A stretch of 64,000 bases of DNA, taken from the NCBI GenBank assembly GCA_900314685.1, contig OMWE01000004.1, positions 1-64,000 on the forward strand, in the 5' to 3' direction. The notes under the pieces were generated by a model. The model ran no database searches. It was not told the origin of the DNA and was given only the letters and a program-made list of their open reading frames with translations. A program made the position numbers and the translations under genes. Every line of letters begins with the position of its first letter. Positions within the stretch are counted from its first letter, which is position 1. The DNA comes from an uncultured Actinomycetes bacterium (GTDB lineage: Bacteria > Actinomycetota > Coriobacteriia > Coriobacteriales > Atopobiaceae). Shown piece by piece: positions 42,443 through 51,406 of the stretch.

Positions 42443-42892
42443 CTAATACAGCGGCAGGTCACCCGTGATCGGGTCGATGTCGTCGGCTCGCAGCGGCTCG
42501 AAGGCGAGGCAGGTGTAGGTGGCCTCGCCGTGGAACTCCGTGAGCCCCGCGTCGCGGATCAGCGCCACGAGGAAGCCCTGGTCGCGGCCCCGCTGCGCGA
42601 TGTCGAGCAGGGCCTCCTCGGAATCGACGTACACGCAGACCTTGGCCACGCCGTAGCGGAACCAGTCGGTGAGCGGGGAGGGGTCGCCGTGGTCGTCCAC
42701 GACGATCCACACGGGCTCGCCGTCCTCGTTGTAGGAGAGGCTCACGTCGGAGAGGCGGTCCTCGCGCGCCAGCGCCATCAGCACGGCCTCGACGCAGGCG
42801 TGGCCCGCCTGGGCCGCGATCTTGCCCTTGCGCATCTTGAGGTCGCGCCGCATCACGATGAGTTGCTTTGCTTTGTAAGAAGAGACGGGCAT
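42443..42892 (-). CDS. Archaeal/eukaryotic-type peptidyl-tRNA hydrolase (Pth2 family)
   Basis: 149 residues. KQLIVMRRDLKMRKGKIAAQ followed by AGHACVEAV is the Pth2 signature (KxVVRxDLKMxxGKxAAQxxHA). The C terminus, LIRDAGLTEFHGEATYTCL and then DDIDPITGDLPLY, also matches Pth2, where IRDAGxT and the final ITGxLxLY are conserved. Pth2 recycles peptidyl-tRNA; bacteria normally use the unrelated Pth1, so this gene is notable. An insertion near YNEDGEPVWIVVDDHGDPS is longer than in archaeal forms. Confidence 0.88.
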   Translation of the reverse strand: MPVSSYKAKQLIVMRRDLKMRKGKIAAQAGHACVEAVLMALAREDRLSDVSLSYNEDGEPVWIVVDDHGDPSPLTDWFRYGVAKVCVYVDSEEALLDIAQRGRDQGFLVALIRDAGLTEFHGEATYTCLAFEPLRADDIDPITGDLPLY

Positions 42893-42913
42893 GCTGCTCC
42901 CTCGGGTCTGCTT

Positions 42914-42965
42914 CCGTAGCTGACGGCTACGGGCTGCTGACGGCTACGGGCCGCCGGCCGGCTAC
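42914..42965 (-). repeat. Stop-codon-spanning tandem repeat, three units of 17-18 nt
   Basis: Read leftward from 42965: GTAGCCGGCCGGCGGCCC, then GTAGCCGTCAGCAGCCC, then GTAGCCGTCAGCTACGG. The first unit contains the TAG stop of the FKBP gene (42962-42964). The rest fills most of the gap to the pth2 start. Confidence 0.75.
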
Positions 42966-43390
42966 TCCTCGACCTCGAGCAGCTCGATCTCGAAATTGAG
43001 GTCCTTGCCGGCCATCTCGTGGTTCATGTCAAAGGTGACGGTGGTGTCGTCCATCGCGGAGACCACCGCGGGGAAGCGGCCGCCGGCCTCGGAACCCAGC
43101 ACGAGGTGCATGCCCACCTGCAGCTGCTCGGCGCCGGGGAGCTGCGCGATGGGGAAGGACTGGATGAGCTCTAGGCGGCGCGGGCCGTAGGCCTCGGCTG
43201 CCGGGATGTGCACGTTGCGGGTCTCGCCGACCTCCATCTCGTTGACGGCGGCGTCGAACCCGCGGATCATCTGACCGGCCATGCAGGTAAAGGCCAGCGG
43301 TTCGCCGCGGTCGCGCGAGCTGTCGAACTTGGTGCCGTCGTCCAGCGTGCCCACGTAGTGGACCTTGACCTTCTTGCCTGCGTTGCTCAT
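42962..43390 (-). CDS. FKBP-type peptidyl-prolyl isomerase (SlyD-like)
   Basis: 142 residues. VKVHYVGTLDDGTKFDSS is the FKBP opening strand, then the IF (insert-in-flap) segment with VNEMEVGETRNVHIPAAEAYG and MNHEMAGKDLNFEIELLEVE at the end, which is the SlyD arrangement. It speeds proline isomerisation and acts as a chaperone. The His-rich metal tail of E. coli SlyD is absent. The ATG at 43390 follows AGGAG; a longer frame to 43489 was rejected. Confidence 0.93.
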   Translation of the reverse strand: MSNAGKKVKVHYVGTLDDGTKFDSSRDRGEPLAFTCMAGQMIRGFDAAVNEMEVGETRNVHIPAAEAYGPRRLELIQSFPIAQLPGAEQLQVGMHLVLGSEAGGRFPAVVSAMDDTTVTFDMNHEMAGKDLNFEIELLEVEE

Positions 43391-43502
43391 GTGAACTCCT
43401 GTCGCTTTGGGGCATACTAGTACCCGTCGCACGGATGCGTGCGTCTGTTGATATGCGGGCGTACGGTGGTACGCTGCCGATGTTGGCATTCTAGCGTTTG
43501 TC

Positions 43503-43537
43503 GCACGGCGTTTGTAGGTGCGGCACGGCGTTTGTAG
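43503..43537 (+). repeat. 20-nt tandem duplication in the murI leader
   Basis: GCACGGCGTTTGTAG occurs at 43503-43517 and 43523-43537. A shorter GCGTTTGT lies just upstream at 43494. The second copy ends 11 nt before the murI start and leads into its ribosome site AGAGAGG. Confidence 0.6.
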
Positions 43538-43548
43538 AGAGGCGCGGT

Positions 43549-44310
43549 ATGGCGGGGGATTTTGTCGGGGTGATGGACTCGGGCCTGGGCGGCATCAGCG
43601 TCCTGCGCGAGCTGGTGCGCGTGCTGCCGCACGAGGATTTCCGCTTCTTCGGCGACTCCGCGCACAACCCCTACGGCGAGAAGACGGACGAGCAGGTCCG
43701 GGCCCTCACGGGCGATATCGTCGGCCGCATGGTGGACGACGGGGCCAAGGCCGTGGTGATTGCCTGCAATACCGCGACCAGTGCCGCCGCCGCGAGCCTC
43801 CGCAGCCAGTACGACCTGCCGATCATCGGCGTGGAACCCGCGCTCAAGCCCGCCTGCGAGGCGCTGCCCGGCGGCCGCATCCTCGTGATGGCGACGCCCG
43901 TCACGCTGAGGCTCGACAAATTCCAGCAGCTCGAGCACGAGTTCGACCACACCTGCGATATCGTCCCGGTACCGTGCGCGGGGCTTGCGGGCCGCATCGA
44001 GCAGGGCGACCTCGACGCCCCCGACCTGCACGGACTCCTCGAATCCCTGGTCGGCCCGTATGCCGGCGCGGTCGACGGCGTGGTGCTCGGATGCACGCAT
44101 TATCCCTTCGTGCGCCGTCAGATCGCAGAGGTCCTGGGGGATGTGCGTTTCTTCGACGGCGCCGCGGGCACCGCGCGACAGACGCGGCGCCTGCTCGCCG
44201 CCCGCGGCGAGCTGCGCGAGAGCGGCGAGGGGGAGGTCACGCTGCAGAGCAGCATCGACACGCCCGAGGAGCTCGCGCTCTACCGGCGCTTCTTCACCTG
44301 CGAGATGTAG
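43549..44310 (+). CDS. murI: Glutamate racemase
   Basis: 253 residues. MDSGLGGISVLRE and FGDSAHNPYGEKT are the family motifs, with catalytic Cys in IACNTATSAA and LGCTHYPF. It makes D-glutamate for peptidoglycan. The ATG at 43549 follows AGAGAGG. Its last 17 bases overlap the convergent GH2 gene. Confidence 0.95.
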   Translation: MAGDFVGVMDSGLGGISVLRELVRVLPHEDFRFFGDSAHNPYGEKTDEQVRALTGDIVGRMVDDGAKAVVIACNTATSAAAASLRSQYDLPIIGVEPALKPACEALPGGRILVMATPVTLRLDKFQQLEHEFDHTCDIVPVPCAGLAGRIEQGDLDAPDLHGLLESLVGPYAGAVDGVVLGCTHYPFVRRQIAEVLGDVRFFDGAAGTARQTRRLLAARGELRESGEGEVTLQSSIDTPEELALYRRFFTCEM

Positions 44311-46522
44311 CGGCCGGCAGCGGACGGACGGGCTGCGTGCGGCGGCTGCCCGACAGCTTGTCCACGCGACGGTCGTAGGTGAGGATGCCGTTGGTCTCTT
44401 CTTCCACGTCGTTGAGCTGCGTGTAGACGTAGCCGGCCAGGCCCTTGTCCCACAGGCGCCGCAGCCGGTCGCGCAGGGCCTGCACCGCCGCCGCGTAGCT
44501 CTCGGCGCTGTCGTGCATCTCGTATCCGTAGCCCTCGGGCAGCACGCTGTGCTCGGGCAGGTGGTAGGTGAGCCCGCCGCATTCGGAGACCACAAAGGCG
44601 CGCCGCCCGTCCCGGCCGTACACGTGCAGCCGGCGGAAATAGTTGTGCACGTCGAGGAAGTCGCCGACCCCCTGGTCGTACCAGCCGCTTGTCGCGGAGA
44701 CGGGGCGCGTGAGGTCGAGCGCCCGCACATCGCGGCAGGCGCGCGCGGCGTCGAACTGCCCCCACGACTCGTTGAAGAGCCCCCAGGCCACGATACAGGG
44801 GTGGTTGCCGAGGCGGACGATCGTGTCGTGGCAGGTTGTGCGCCATTCGGCCTGATAGGCGAGGTCGTCCGAACCGAGCTCGCGACGGTGGCGCGGCGTG
44901 TCGTCGCGGAAGTGCCGCTGGCGCAGCTCAAAGACCGTGGGGAAACTGAGCGACCTATTGGGCTCGGGGACGGCGCCGCCCGACGGCATGTCCTGCCACA
45001 CCAGCATGCCGAGGCGGTCGCAGTGGTAATAGAAGCGCTCCTGCTCCACCTTGATGTGCAGACGGAGCAGGTTGAAGCCCAGGTCGCGCACGGCCTGGAT
45101 GTCCGCGACGTACGCCTCGTCGGCGGGCGGGGTGAGCAGGCCGTCGGACCAGTAGCCCTGGTCGAGCACGCCCTCGAGCAGCAGCGGCCGGTGGTTGAGG
45201 CAGAATCGCGGCGTGCCCTGTGCGTCGGGCACCACCTCGCAGGTGCGAAAGGCGCAGTAGCTGTGCACGACGTCCGCGTCGCGGGCCATGTCTGCGTCCG
45301 CGTCCGAGCTAGGCTGGGTGCTCGCGTCCGCGCCGCCAAGCAGAGCGCTGACGTCCGATCCGAGCTGGGCACCGACGCCCGATCCGGGCCGGGCAGCGAC
45401 GCCCGTACCATCCTGCTCGCCTATAGATGCGTCAAACCGCAGCTCGACGTCGTAGAGGTAGGGATCGTCTGGACTCCATAGGTGCGGATTCGCGACAGGA
45501 AGTGTGACATCGACCGTCCCATTCACAGCATCCGCACGACCGGTTGCCAGCGGTGCGCCGCATGGCTTGAAGACCGAGCTGCTGTTGGCACGTTTGTCTT
45601 CGCGGGTCTTTTCCTGTGCCGCTGGGGTCTCTGATAACGCCGGCGCCTCCTGTGCCGCTGATACCTCCGATGCCGTTGGTGCCGATGGCCGTGCCTGCCC
45701 CTCACAAAGGCGGACGGTGAGCGTACCGCGGCCCCTCGTCTGTGCATGCACGCGCAGTCGCCCGGTGTCGGGGTCGGCCTCGAGCGTAGCGGTGACGATG
45801 TGCGCCGCGGGGACTTCCTCCAGCCAGACCGGCTGCCAGATGCCCGACTGCGCCGTGTACCACATCGTGCCGCGGTCCAGTCGCTGCTTGCCGCGCAGCT
45901 GGGTGCCGGCGCTGCTGGGGTCATACACGCAAAGGGCCAGGTCACAAGTATCGTTGCCCGCGCGCAGGGCGTCGGTCAGGTCCACCGTGAAGGGGAGGTA
46001 GGCACCCGTGTGCTCCGTCGCTTTTGTGCCGTCGACCCATACCGCGCAGGCCCAGTCGACCCCGTCGAGGTGCAGGATCACATGGTGATCGGGGGTGTCG
46101 GCTCCCGGCGCATCAGCACTGAGCCCACAGGTCCCAGCCCCGCCGGTCCCCAGCGCGGTCGTGATGCGACGGTGGTACCAGAGCAGCTCGTCGGGCTGCA
46201 GCTGGCGGTTGACCTGGGAGAGCAGGGCCTCGGGGGAGAAGGGCACGACGATGCGACCGTCCCACGCGTCGGGGATCGCGGCGGTGCGCCATGCCGACGC
46301 AGCCTCGGCCTGTCCGTCCGTCTTCACAAAGGCGTAGTCCCACCAGCCGTCGAGCGACTGCCAGCGGTCGCGGCGCAGCTGAGGGCGGGGGTGGGGCGTG
46401 CTCTCGGCGAGGCGGTCCGGGTCGAGCCGCTCGCCCCACGGGGTCATGAGCTGCGCAAACCGCTGACCGGGGCTCGGGTGCGGCATGCTGCGGGCGACGC
46501 GGAACAGGTCGAGATCAAACAT
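44294..46522 (-). CDS. Glycoside hydrolase family 2 protein with two repeat-rich insertions
   Basis: 742 residues. The sugar-binding domain (RRDRWQSLDGWWDYAF), immunoglobulin-like domain and TIM barrel follow GH2 order. The acid/base Glu lies in AWGLFNESWG (about residue 579) and the nucleophile Glu in VVSECGGLTYH (about 646). No signal peptide, so it acts inside the cell, probably on beta-galactosides, glucuronides or similar. Two insertions are unusual. One (about 285-330) is Ala/Glu/Ser-rich. The other (about 375-415) is built from 8-residue repeats such as GVAARPGS, GVGAQLGS and DVSALLGG, i.e. 24-nt tandem repeats at 45290-45420. Confidence 0.88.
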   Translation of the reverse strand: MFDLDLFRVARSMPHPSPGQRFAQLMTPWGERLDPDRLAESTPHPRPQLRRDRWQSLDGWWDYAFVKTDGQAEAASAWRTAAIPDAWDGRIVVPFSPEALLSQVNRQLQPDELLWYHRRITTALGTGGAGTCGLSADAPGADTPDHHVILHLDGVDWACAVWVDGTKATEHTGAYLPFTVDLTDALRAGNDTCDLALCVYDPSSAGTQLRGKQRLDRGTMWYTAQSGIWQPVWLEEVPAAHIVTATLEADPDTGRLRVHAQTRGRGTLTVRLCEGQARPSAPTASEVSAAQEAPALSETPAAQEKTREDKRANSSSVFKPCGAPLATGRADAVNGTVDVTLPVANPHLWSPDDPYLYDVELRFDASIGEQDGTGVAARPGSGVGAQLGSDVSALLGGADASTQPSSDADADMARDADVVHSYCAFRTCEVVPDAQGTPRFCLNHRPLLLEGVLDQGYWSDGLLTPPADEAYVADIQAVRDLGFNLLRLHIKVEQERFYYHCDRLGMLVWQDMPSGGAVPEPNRSLSFPTVFELRQRHFRDDTPRHRRELGSDDLAYQAEWRTTCHDTIVRLGNHPCIVAWGLFNESWGQFDAARACRDVRALDLTRPVSATSGWYDQGVGDFLDVHNYFRRLHVYGRDGRRAFVVSECGGLTYHLPEHSVLPEGYGYEMHDSAESYAAAVQALRDRLRRLWDKGLAGYVYTQLNDVEEETNGILTYDRRVDKLSGSRRTQPVRPLPAATSRR

Positions 46523-46692
46523 CGGGCCACCTCTTTCCGCACCCAGTGTACGTCACGCTGCCGCGCGGGGCGCCGCGACGTGACGCCTGCGGTGCGACAA
46601 GTTGGTGGAAGGCGGGCGTTGCCACCCGGTCTGAAGAAATATCATCGGAAGACGCGCATTCCGATGGCGTCTTGATCGCGCGCGGGGCGGTC

Positions 46693-46723
46693 TTGCTCAA
46701 GGGGTTATTCAAGGGGCTATACT
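46693..46723 (+). promoter_or_regulatory. Candidate promoter of the SNF2 helicase gene, with a direct repeat
   Basis: TATACT at 46718-46723 is a strong -10 hexamer. TTGCTC at 46693-46698 could be the -35 at a long 19-nt spacing. TCAAGGGG occurs twice between them (46697 and 46709). About 105 bases separate it from the GTG start. The rest of the 46523-46829 gap holds a perfect 12-base palindrome GTCGGCGCCGAC but no gene. Confidence 0.4.
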
Positions 46724-46829
46724 AGAGGGATGGTTTCTCGCGGGGTCGGTGCTGACGCTGAGGCCGGCGCCGTCGGGGTCGGCGCCGACGCGGGACCGGC
46801 GTCACACGGCGCATGGGAGGGGAGGGCGC

Positions 46830-49800
46830 GTGTTCACAACCGACGCATTGGCGCGGGCGGCGCGCCCGGCTTTCCTGGCGCGCGGGCGTATGATCGCCCG
46901 GCACGACACCGCCGTCAGCGAGCGCAAGCTCACCTACCGGGATGGCAATACGCAGCTGTCCGCCCGCGTTGCGAGCGCTTCGGGCTATCAGCAGTACTAC
47001 ACGACGACGCTCGTCCTCGACGAGAAGCGCGACCGTGTGGTCTCGTTTGCCTGCGACTGCCCCGCGGCGTATACGTACCCGGGACCCTGCAAGCACGCGC
47101 TCGCGCTCGGGTACGACTACGCGGCGAACCCCGACCGGTGGCGCGGCTACGACGCGATGCGCAACCTGACCACGTCCCCGGTACTCGCGGACTACCTCGA
47201 CCGGGCCCAGCAGGTCGCGCCTCCCGCGCAGCGCATGCGTGCAGCGGCACCGGGTACCGTGTCGCTCGAGCTGACGCTGGCGGTCGGCAACGGCAGCGAC
47301 ATCCGGGCCCGCTTCCGCGTCGTCGGCCCCGACGGTGCCTACGTAATGAAAAACATCGGCGACTTCATCCGCTGGGTCCAGGACGGCGCCTACGTGGAGT
47401 ACGGCAAGAAACTCGCCCTCGTCCACGAAGAGGCCACCTTCGACCCGCACTCGTGGCAGGTGGTGCAGTGGCTCGAGCGTTGCGTGCTCAATCGACGCGC
47501 ATTCTCCGCCGAGCGCCTGTACGGGCGCTATTACGCCACCTACAGCTCCGGCTCCGCCGCGACGACGGGGCGCGAGCTGCACCTGTCGCCCCCGGAGGTC
47601 GACGACCTGCTCGCGCTCTACAGCGGCACGTCGCTCATCCTGGAGCCGGAGGGCAGGCAGCGTACGGTGACGGTGGTCGACGGCAACCCCGACCTCAGCC
47701 TCACCGTGCGGGCGGCGCAGGACGGGGCCTACGAGCTCGTGCGCGGCAAGGAGCGCCTGTTTTTCTTCTCCTCGCAAAAGCGCAGCTACGCGGTCGGCAA
47801 GACCCGCCTCTACCGCATGGAGGGAAACCTCGACGCGGTCAGGGACTTCCTCTCGACGGTCTACGCCAGCCGTACCGAGCGGCTCTATGTGTCGGCGCAG
47901 GACGCGCCGCGTTTCGCGGCCACCACGCTGCCGGCGCTCGAGGACGCGCTCGGCACCACGGCGCCGCCCGAGCTCGATGCGCTGAAGCCGGTGGCGTGCG
48001 CGCTCTCCTTTTACCTCGACCGCGATGCGGACAGCGTCACCGTGGACGTGGTCGCGGCGTACGGGGACAAGACGTACCGCGTGCTCGAGCGTCGCGCGGG
48101 GGAGGCCCGCGACCTGACGCGCGACCTCGCGGCGGAGACGGCGGCGCGGCAACTGGTCTCGATGTACTTCATGCAGGTGACGCAGGCGGGCGGGCCGGCA
48201 GGAGCGGGCGGCTTGCCGGCGGCGGGTAGCCCGGTAGCCGCAGGCGTCCGGCAGACGGCGGGCGGCCCGTCAGGCGCGGACGCGACGTCACGTGCCGCCG
48301 CGCTGGGCGAGCCAGTGTGGATGATTCCCGCAAAGGACAGCGGTGCGGTGGCACGGCTCGTCTTTGGCGGCGTGGCCAAGATGCGCGAGCTGGGCGCGGT
48401 CTACACGACGCCCGCCTTCGACCGCCTGGTATCGGGTGCGCGCCCGCGCGTGCACCTGGGCATCTCCGCGGGGGAGAAGACGGGCCTGATCAAGCTGACG
48501 GTCGAGACGGACGACCTGCCGCTCGACGAGCTGTACGCGCTGCTCGGCAGCTACCGCCAAAAGAAGCACTACCACCGGCTGCGCGACGGGAGCTTTGTGG
48601 ACCTCTCGGGGCTCGACCTCGACGAGGCGGCCAACCTCGCCGACGAGCTGGGGCTCACCTCCAGACAGCTGGCGTCGGGCGTCGTGGAGATGCCCTCGTA
48701 CAAGGCCTTCCTGCTCGACAACATGCTGAGCGACGACGAGAAGGACGCGTCCTTTGACCGGTGGATCGACGATTTCCGCAGCGTGGACCCGTCGGTCTAC
48801 CGCCTGCCTGCAGGTCTCGCCCTCGGCCTGCGCGGCTACCAGCGCCAGGGCTACCAGTGGCTGTCGGCGCTCGCGGACATGGGATTCGGCGGCATCCTGG
48901 CCGACGAGATGGGCCTCGGCAAGACGGCCCAGCTGATCGCCTTTTTGCTCGCGCGGCGCGGCCGCGGCCGCAGCCTGGTCGTGTGCCCGGCCTCGCTCGT
49001 CTACAACTGGGAGGCCGAGTTTGCCAAATTCGCCCCGCAGATGGACGTGGCGGTGGTAGCGGGCAGCGCCCATCAGCGCGCGCAGATCATGGCGCAGGCG
49101 GGGCACGAGGTCCTGATCACCAGCTACGATCTGCTGCGGCGCGATGTGGAGCACTACGCCGGGGAGGAGTATTTCTGCATCGTCCTCGACGAGGCCCAGT
49201 ACATCAAAAACCAGCAGACGCTCGCGGCGCGCGCCGTCAAGGTGCTCGCGGGCAAGCACCGCTTTGCCCTGACGGGCACGCCGATCGAGAACCGCCTGTC
49301 GGAGCTCTGGAGCATCTTTGACTTCCTGATGCCGGGCCTCTTCGGCAGCTACGAGCGGTTCCGCGACCGGTACGAGCAGCCGATCGTCTCGGGCGACGAG
49401 GCCGTGACGGAGCGTCTGCGCGCCGCCGTCGGCCCCTTCATCCTGCGCCGGCTCAAAAAAGACGTGCTGACCGACCTGCCCGACAAGCTCGAGACGCCCG
49501 TCGTGGCGCAGATGGGCCGCGAGCAGAGCAAGCTCTACCGTGCCCGCGAGCAGGCGCTGCGTATATCGCTCTCCCGCGAGTCGGGGGCCGAGGGGATGAG
49601 CAAGCTGCAGGTCCTGACGGAGCTCACGCGCCTGCGCCAGCTCTGCTGCGACCCGAGGCTCGTCTACGAGGACTACAAGGGCGGCAGCTGCAAGATCGAC
49701 ACCATCTGGCAGCTCGTCGCGGCATCGGTCGACGCCGGGGCAAAGGTGCTCGTCTTCTCCCAGTTCACGAGCTTCCTCGCCCTGATTGCGGACCGCCTGC

Positions 49801-50198
49801 GCCGGGAGCACGTGGCCTACTACGAGCTCACGGGCAAGACGCCCAAGGAGCAGCGCGTGCGCCTGGTCGACACCTTCAACGCCGACGACACGCCCGTCTT
49901 CCTGATCTCGCTCAAGGCGGGTGGCACGGGCCTCAACCTCACTGGCGCGCAGGTCGTGATCCATGCGGACCCCTGGTGGAACCTCGCTGCCGAGGACCAG
50001 GCGACCGACCGCGCGCACCGTATCGGGCAGCAGAACGACGTCACGGTGTACAAGGTCATCTGCAAGGGCACGATAGAGGAGCGCATCCTGGCGCTCCAGG
50101 CCGCCAAGGCCGACCTCGCCGACGCCGTCGTGGGCACAGGCGGCGGTGGCGGCCTCGGTTCGCTCGACAGGCAGGACTTGCTCGAGCTCTTGGGGTAG
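46830..50198 (+). CDS. SWIM zinc-finger SNF2-family DEAD/DEAH helicase
   Basis: 1122 residues from a GTG with GGGAGGGGAGGG upstream. The SWIM motif is near residue 75: CDCPAAYTYPGPCKHALAL (CxCx-n-CxH). The SNF2 ATPase core starts near 680: GLRGYQRQGYQWL, DEMGLGKTAQ, LDEAQYIKN, LTGTPIENRLSELWSIFDFL. The C-terminal helicase lobe has LKAGGTGLNLTGA, HADPWWN and TDRAHRIGQ. It remodels or translocates on double-stranded DNA; the bacterial role is usually unknown. A Gly/Ala/Pro-rich insertion (about 450-490) separates the two halves. Alone in its transcript or followed by the transpeptidase. Confidence 0.93.
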   Translation: MFTTDALARAARPAFLARGRMIARHDTAVSERKLTYRDGNTQLSARVASASGYQQYYTTTLVLDEKRDRVVSFACDCPAAYTYPGPCKHALALGYDYAANPDRWRGYDAMRNLTTSPVLADYLDRAQQVAPPAQRMRAAAPGTVSLELTLAVGNGSDIRARFRVVGPDGAYVMKNIGDFIRWVQDGAYVEYGKKLALVHEEATFDPHSWQVVQWLERCVLNRRAFSAERLYGRYYATYSSGSAATTGRELHLSPPEVDDLLALYSGTSLILEPEGRQRTVTVVDGNPDLSLTVRAAQDGAYELVRGKERLFFFSSQKRSYAVGKTRLYRMEGNLDAVRDFLSTVYASRTERLYVSAQDAPRFAATTLPALEDALGTTAPPELDALKPVACALSFYLDRDADSVTVDVVAAYGDKTYRVLERRAGEARDLTRDLAAETAARQLVSMYFMQVTQAGGPAGAGGLPAAGSPVAAGVRQTAGGPSGADATSRAAALGEPVWMIPAKDSGAVARLVFGGVAKMRELGAVYTTPAFDRLVSGARPRVHLGISAGEKTGLIKLTVETDDLPLDELYALLGSYRQKKHYHRLRDGSFVDLSGLDLDEAANLADELGLTSRQLASGVVEMPSYKAFLLDNMLSDDEKDASFDRWIDDFRSVDPSVYRLPAGLALGLRGYQRQGYQWLSALADMGFGGILADEMGLGKTAQLIAFLLARRGRGRSLVVCPASLVYNWEAEFAKFAPQMDVAVVAGSAHQRAQIMAQAGHEVLITSYDLLRRDVEHYAGEEYFCIVLDEAQYIKNQQTLAARAVKVLAGKHRFALTGTPIENRLSELWSIFDFLMPGLFGSYERFRDRYEQPIVSGDEAVTERLRAAVGPFILRRLKKDVLTDLPDKLETPVVAQMGREQSKLYRAREQALRISLSRESGAEGMSKLQVLTELTRLRQLCCDPRLVYEDYKGGSCKIDTIWQLVAASVDAGAKVLVFSQFTSFLALIADRLRREHVAYYELTGKTPKEQRVRLVDTFNADDTPVFLISLKAGGTGLNLTGAQVVIHADPWWNLAAEDQATDRAHRIGQQNDVTVYKVICKGTIEERILALQAAKADLADAVVGTGGGGGLGSLDRQDLLELLG

Positions 50199-50242
50199 GA
50201 TGATGGCTGGGATGCGGACGTCATGCCTGGGGAAGAAGGACG

Positions 50243-51406
50243 ATGTCTGACTGGCGGGATGAGCGAGAGGCGGAGTTTGAGCGCTCGCAGGAGCAGCGCG
50301 AGCGCCGCCGCGAGGAGAAGCGCATACGTGAGCAGCAGCGCGAGCGCCTGGTGCGCCTCGTGGCGATCGGCGTCGTGTGCGGCATCGCGCTCATCGTCCT
50401 GATATCGCTGCTCAAGCCGCACGGCGGCGCTTCGCCGTCAGCCCAGACGCAGCAGACGGAGCCCTCGGGCCAGACATCGAATTCCTACACGCCCGGCACG
50501 GACGGCGGGAGTGGTGACGGCGGCCTCTCCGACGAGGCAAAGGCACGCATCGCCGAGGTCAGCGAGCGCGCCTCCGCGAACTGCACGGGCGCCCAGCCCT
50601 CGGATCTGACCGACCCCGACACCTACAACGAGCGCGGCAAGCACATCATGCAGTGGATCGCCGACACGTACGCCGACGACCCGGACTTTGACAACGCCGA
50701 CTCCCTCAGTTTCGCCACGCACTACGCAAGCGACGGCAGCGTGGCCCCCTACCTGATTGCGGTCAATAGGGCGCAGAATACCGTGACCGTCTACGTGCTC
50801 GACGGCGACGGCAACTACACGGTGCCTTACCAGGCGTTTGTCTGCTCGACGGGTGACGCGACCCCGATTGGCTACTACACGACGCCGGGTAGCTCGTCGT
50901 GGGGCTACCTCTACGGGGACGTCTACGGGCAGTACGTGACGCGCATCACCGGCGACATCCTCTTCCACAGCGTGCCGTACTACTCGCAGCACCAGGACGA
51001 CCTCGAGTACCAGCAGTACAACAAGCTGGGCACGAGCGCGTCGCTGGGCTGTATCCGACTGCAGGTCTGCGACACGAAGTGGATCTACGACAACTGCCCC
51101 GCCGGGACCCCGGTGATCATCTACGACGACAAGGTGCCCGGCCCCCTGGGCAAGCCCGGTACCATCCGCGTGGACGAGACGGACGACGACGTCCGGAGCG
51201 AGACCTACCGCGGTTTCGACCCGACCGACCCCAATGCCGAGAACCCCTGGGACGAGCAGTACCGCTCGGGTACAGCCATCCGGACGAACGTGGCGCAGCG
51301 GGAATGGGAGCAGGCCCAGGACCGGGGGACCTGGAGCGCCACGGTCAACGCGACGGACCTGCAGGGCCACTCCACCGACGCCTCGACCGCCGGCAACCCC
51401 GGCTAG
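50243..51406 (+). CDS. L,D-transpeptidase (YkuD domain), membrane-anchored
   Basis: 387 residues. Residues 1-40 form a strikingly charged Arg/Glu helix (EREAEFERSQEQRERRREEK) inside the cell, then one membrane helix (about 41-62), a Ser/Gly/Thr linker and the YkuD domain (about 160-300). The domain contains ILFHSVPYY and SASLGCIRLQVCD: the catalytic Cys motif reads S-L-G-C-I-R where most YkuD proteins have S-H-G-C-(I/V)-R. It should cross-link peptidoglycan via 3-3 bonds. The tail (residues 310-387) is acidic and of unknown function. Confidence 0.88.
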   Translation: MSDWRDEREAEFERSQEQRERRREEKRIREQQRERLVRLVAIGVVCGIALIVLISLLKPHGGASPSAQTQQTEPSGQTSNSYTPGTDGGSGDGGLSDEAKARIAEVSERASANCTGAQPSDLTDPDTYNERGKHIMQWIADTYADDPDFDNADSLSFATHYASDGSVAPYLIAVNRAQNTVTVYVLDGDGNYTVPYQAFVCSTGDATPIGYYTTPGSSSWGYLYGDVYGQYVTRITGDILFHSVPYYSQHQDDLEYQQYNKLGTSASLGCIRLQVCDTKWIYDNCPAGTPVIIYDDKVPGPLGKPGTIRVDETDDDVRSETYRGFDPTDPNAENPWDEQYRSGTAIRTNVAQREWEQAQDRGTWSATVNATDLQGHSTDASTAGNPG

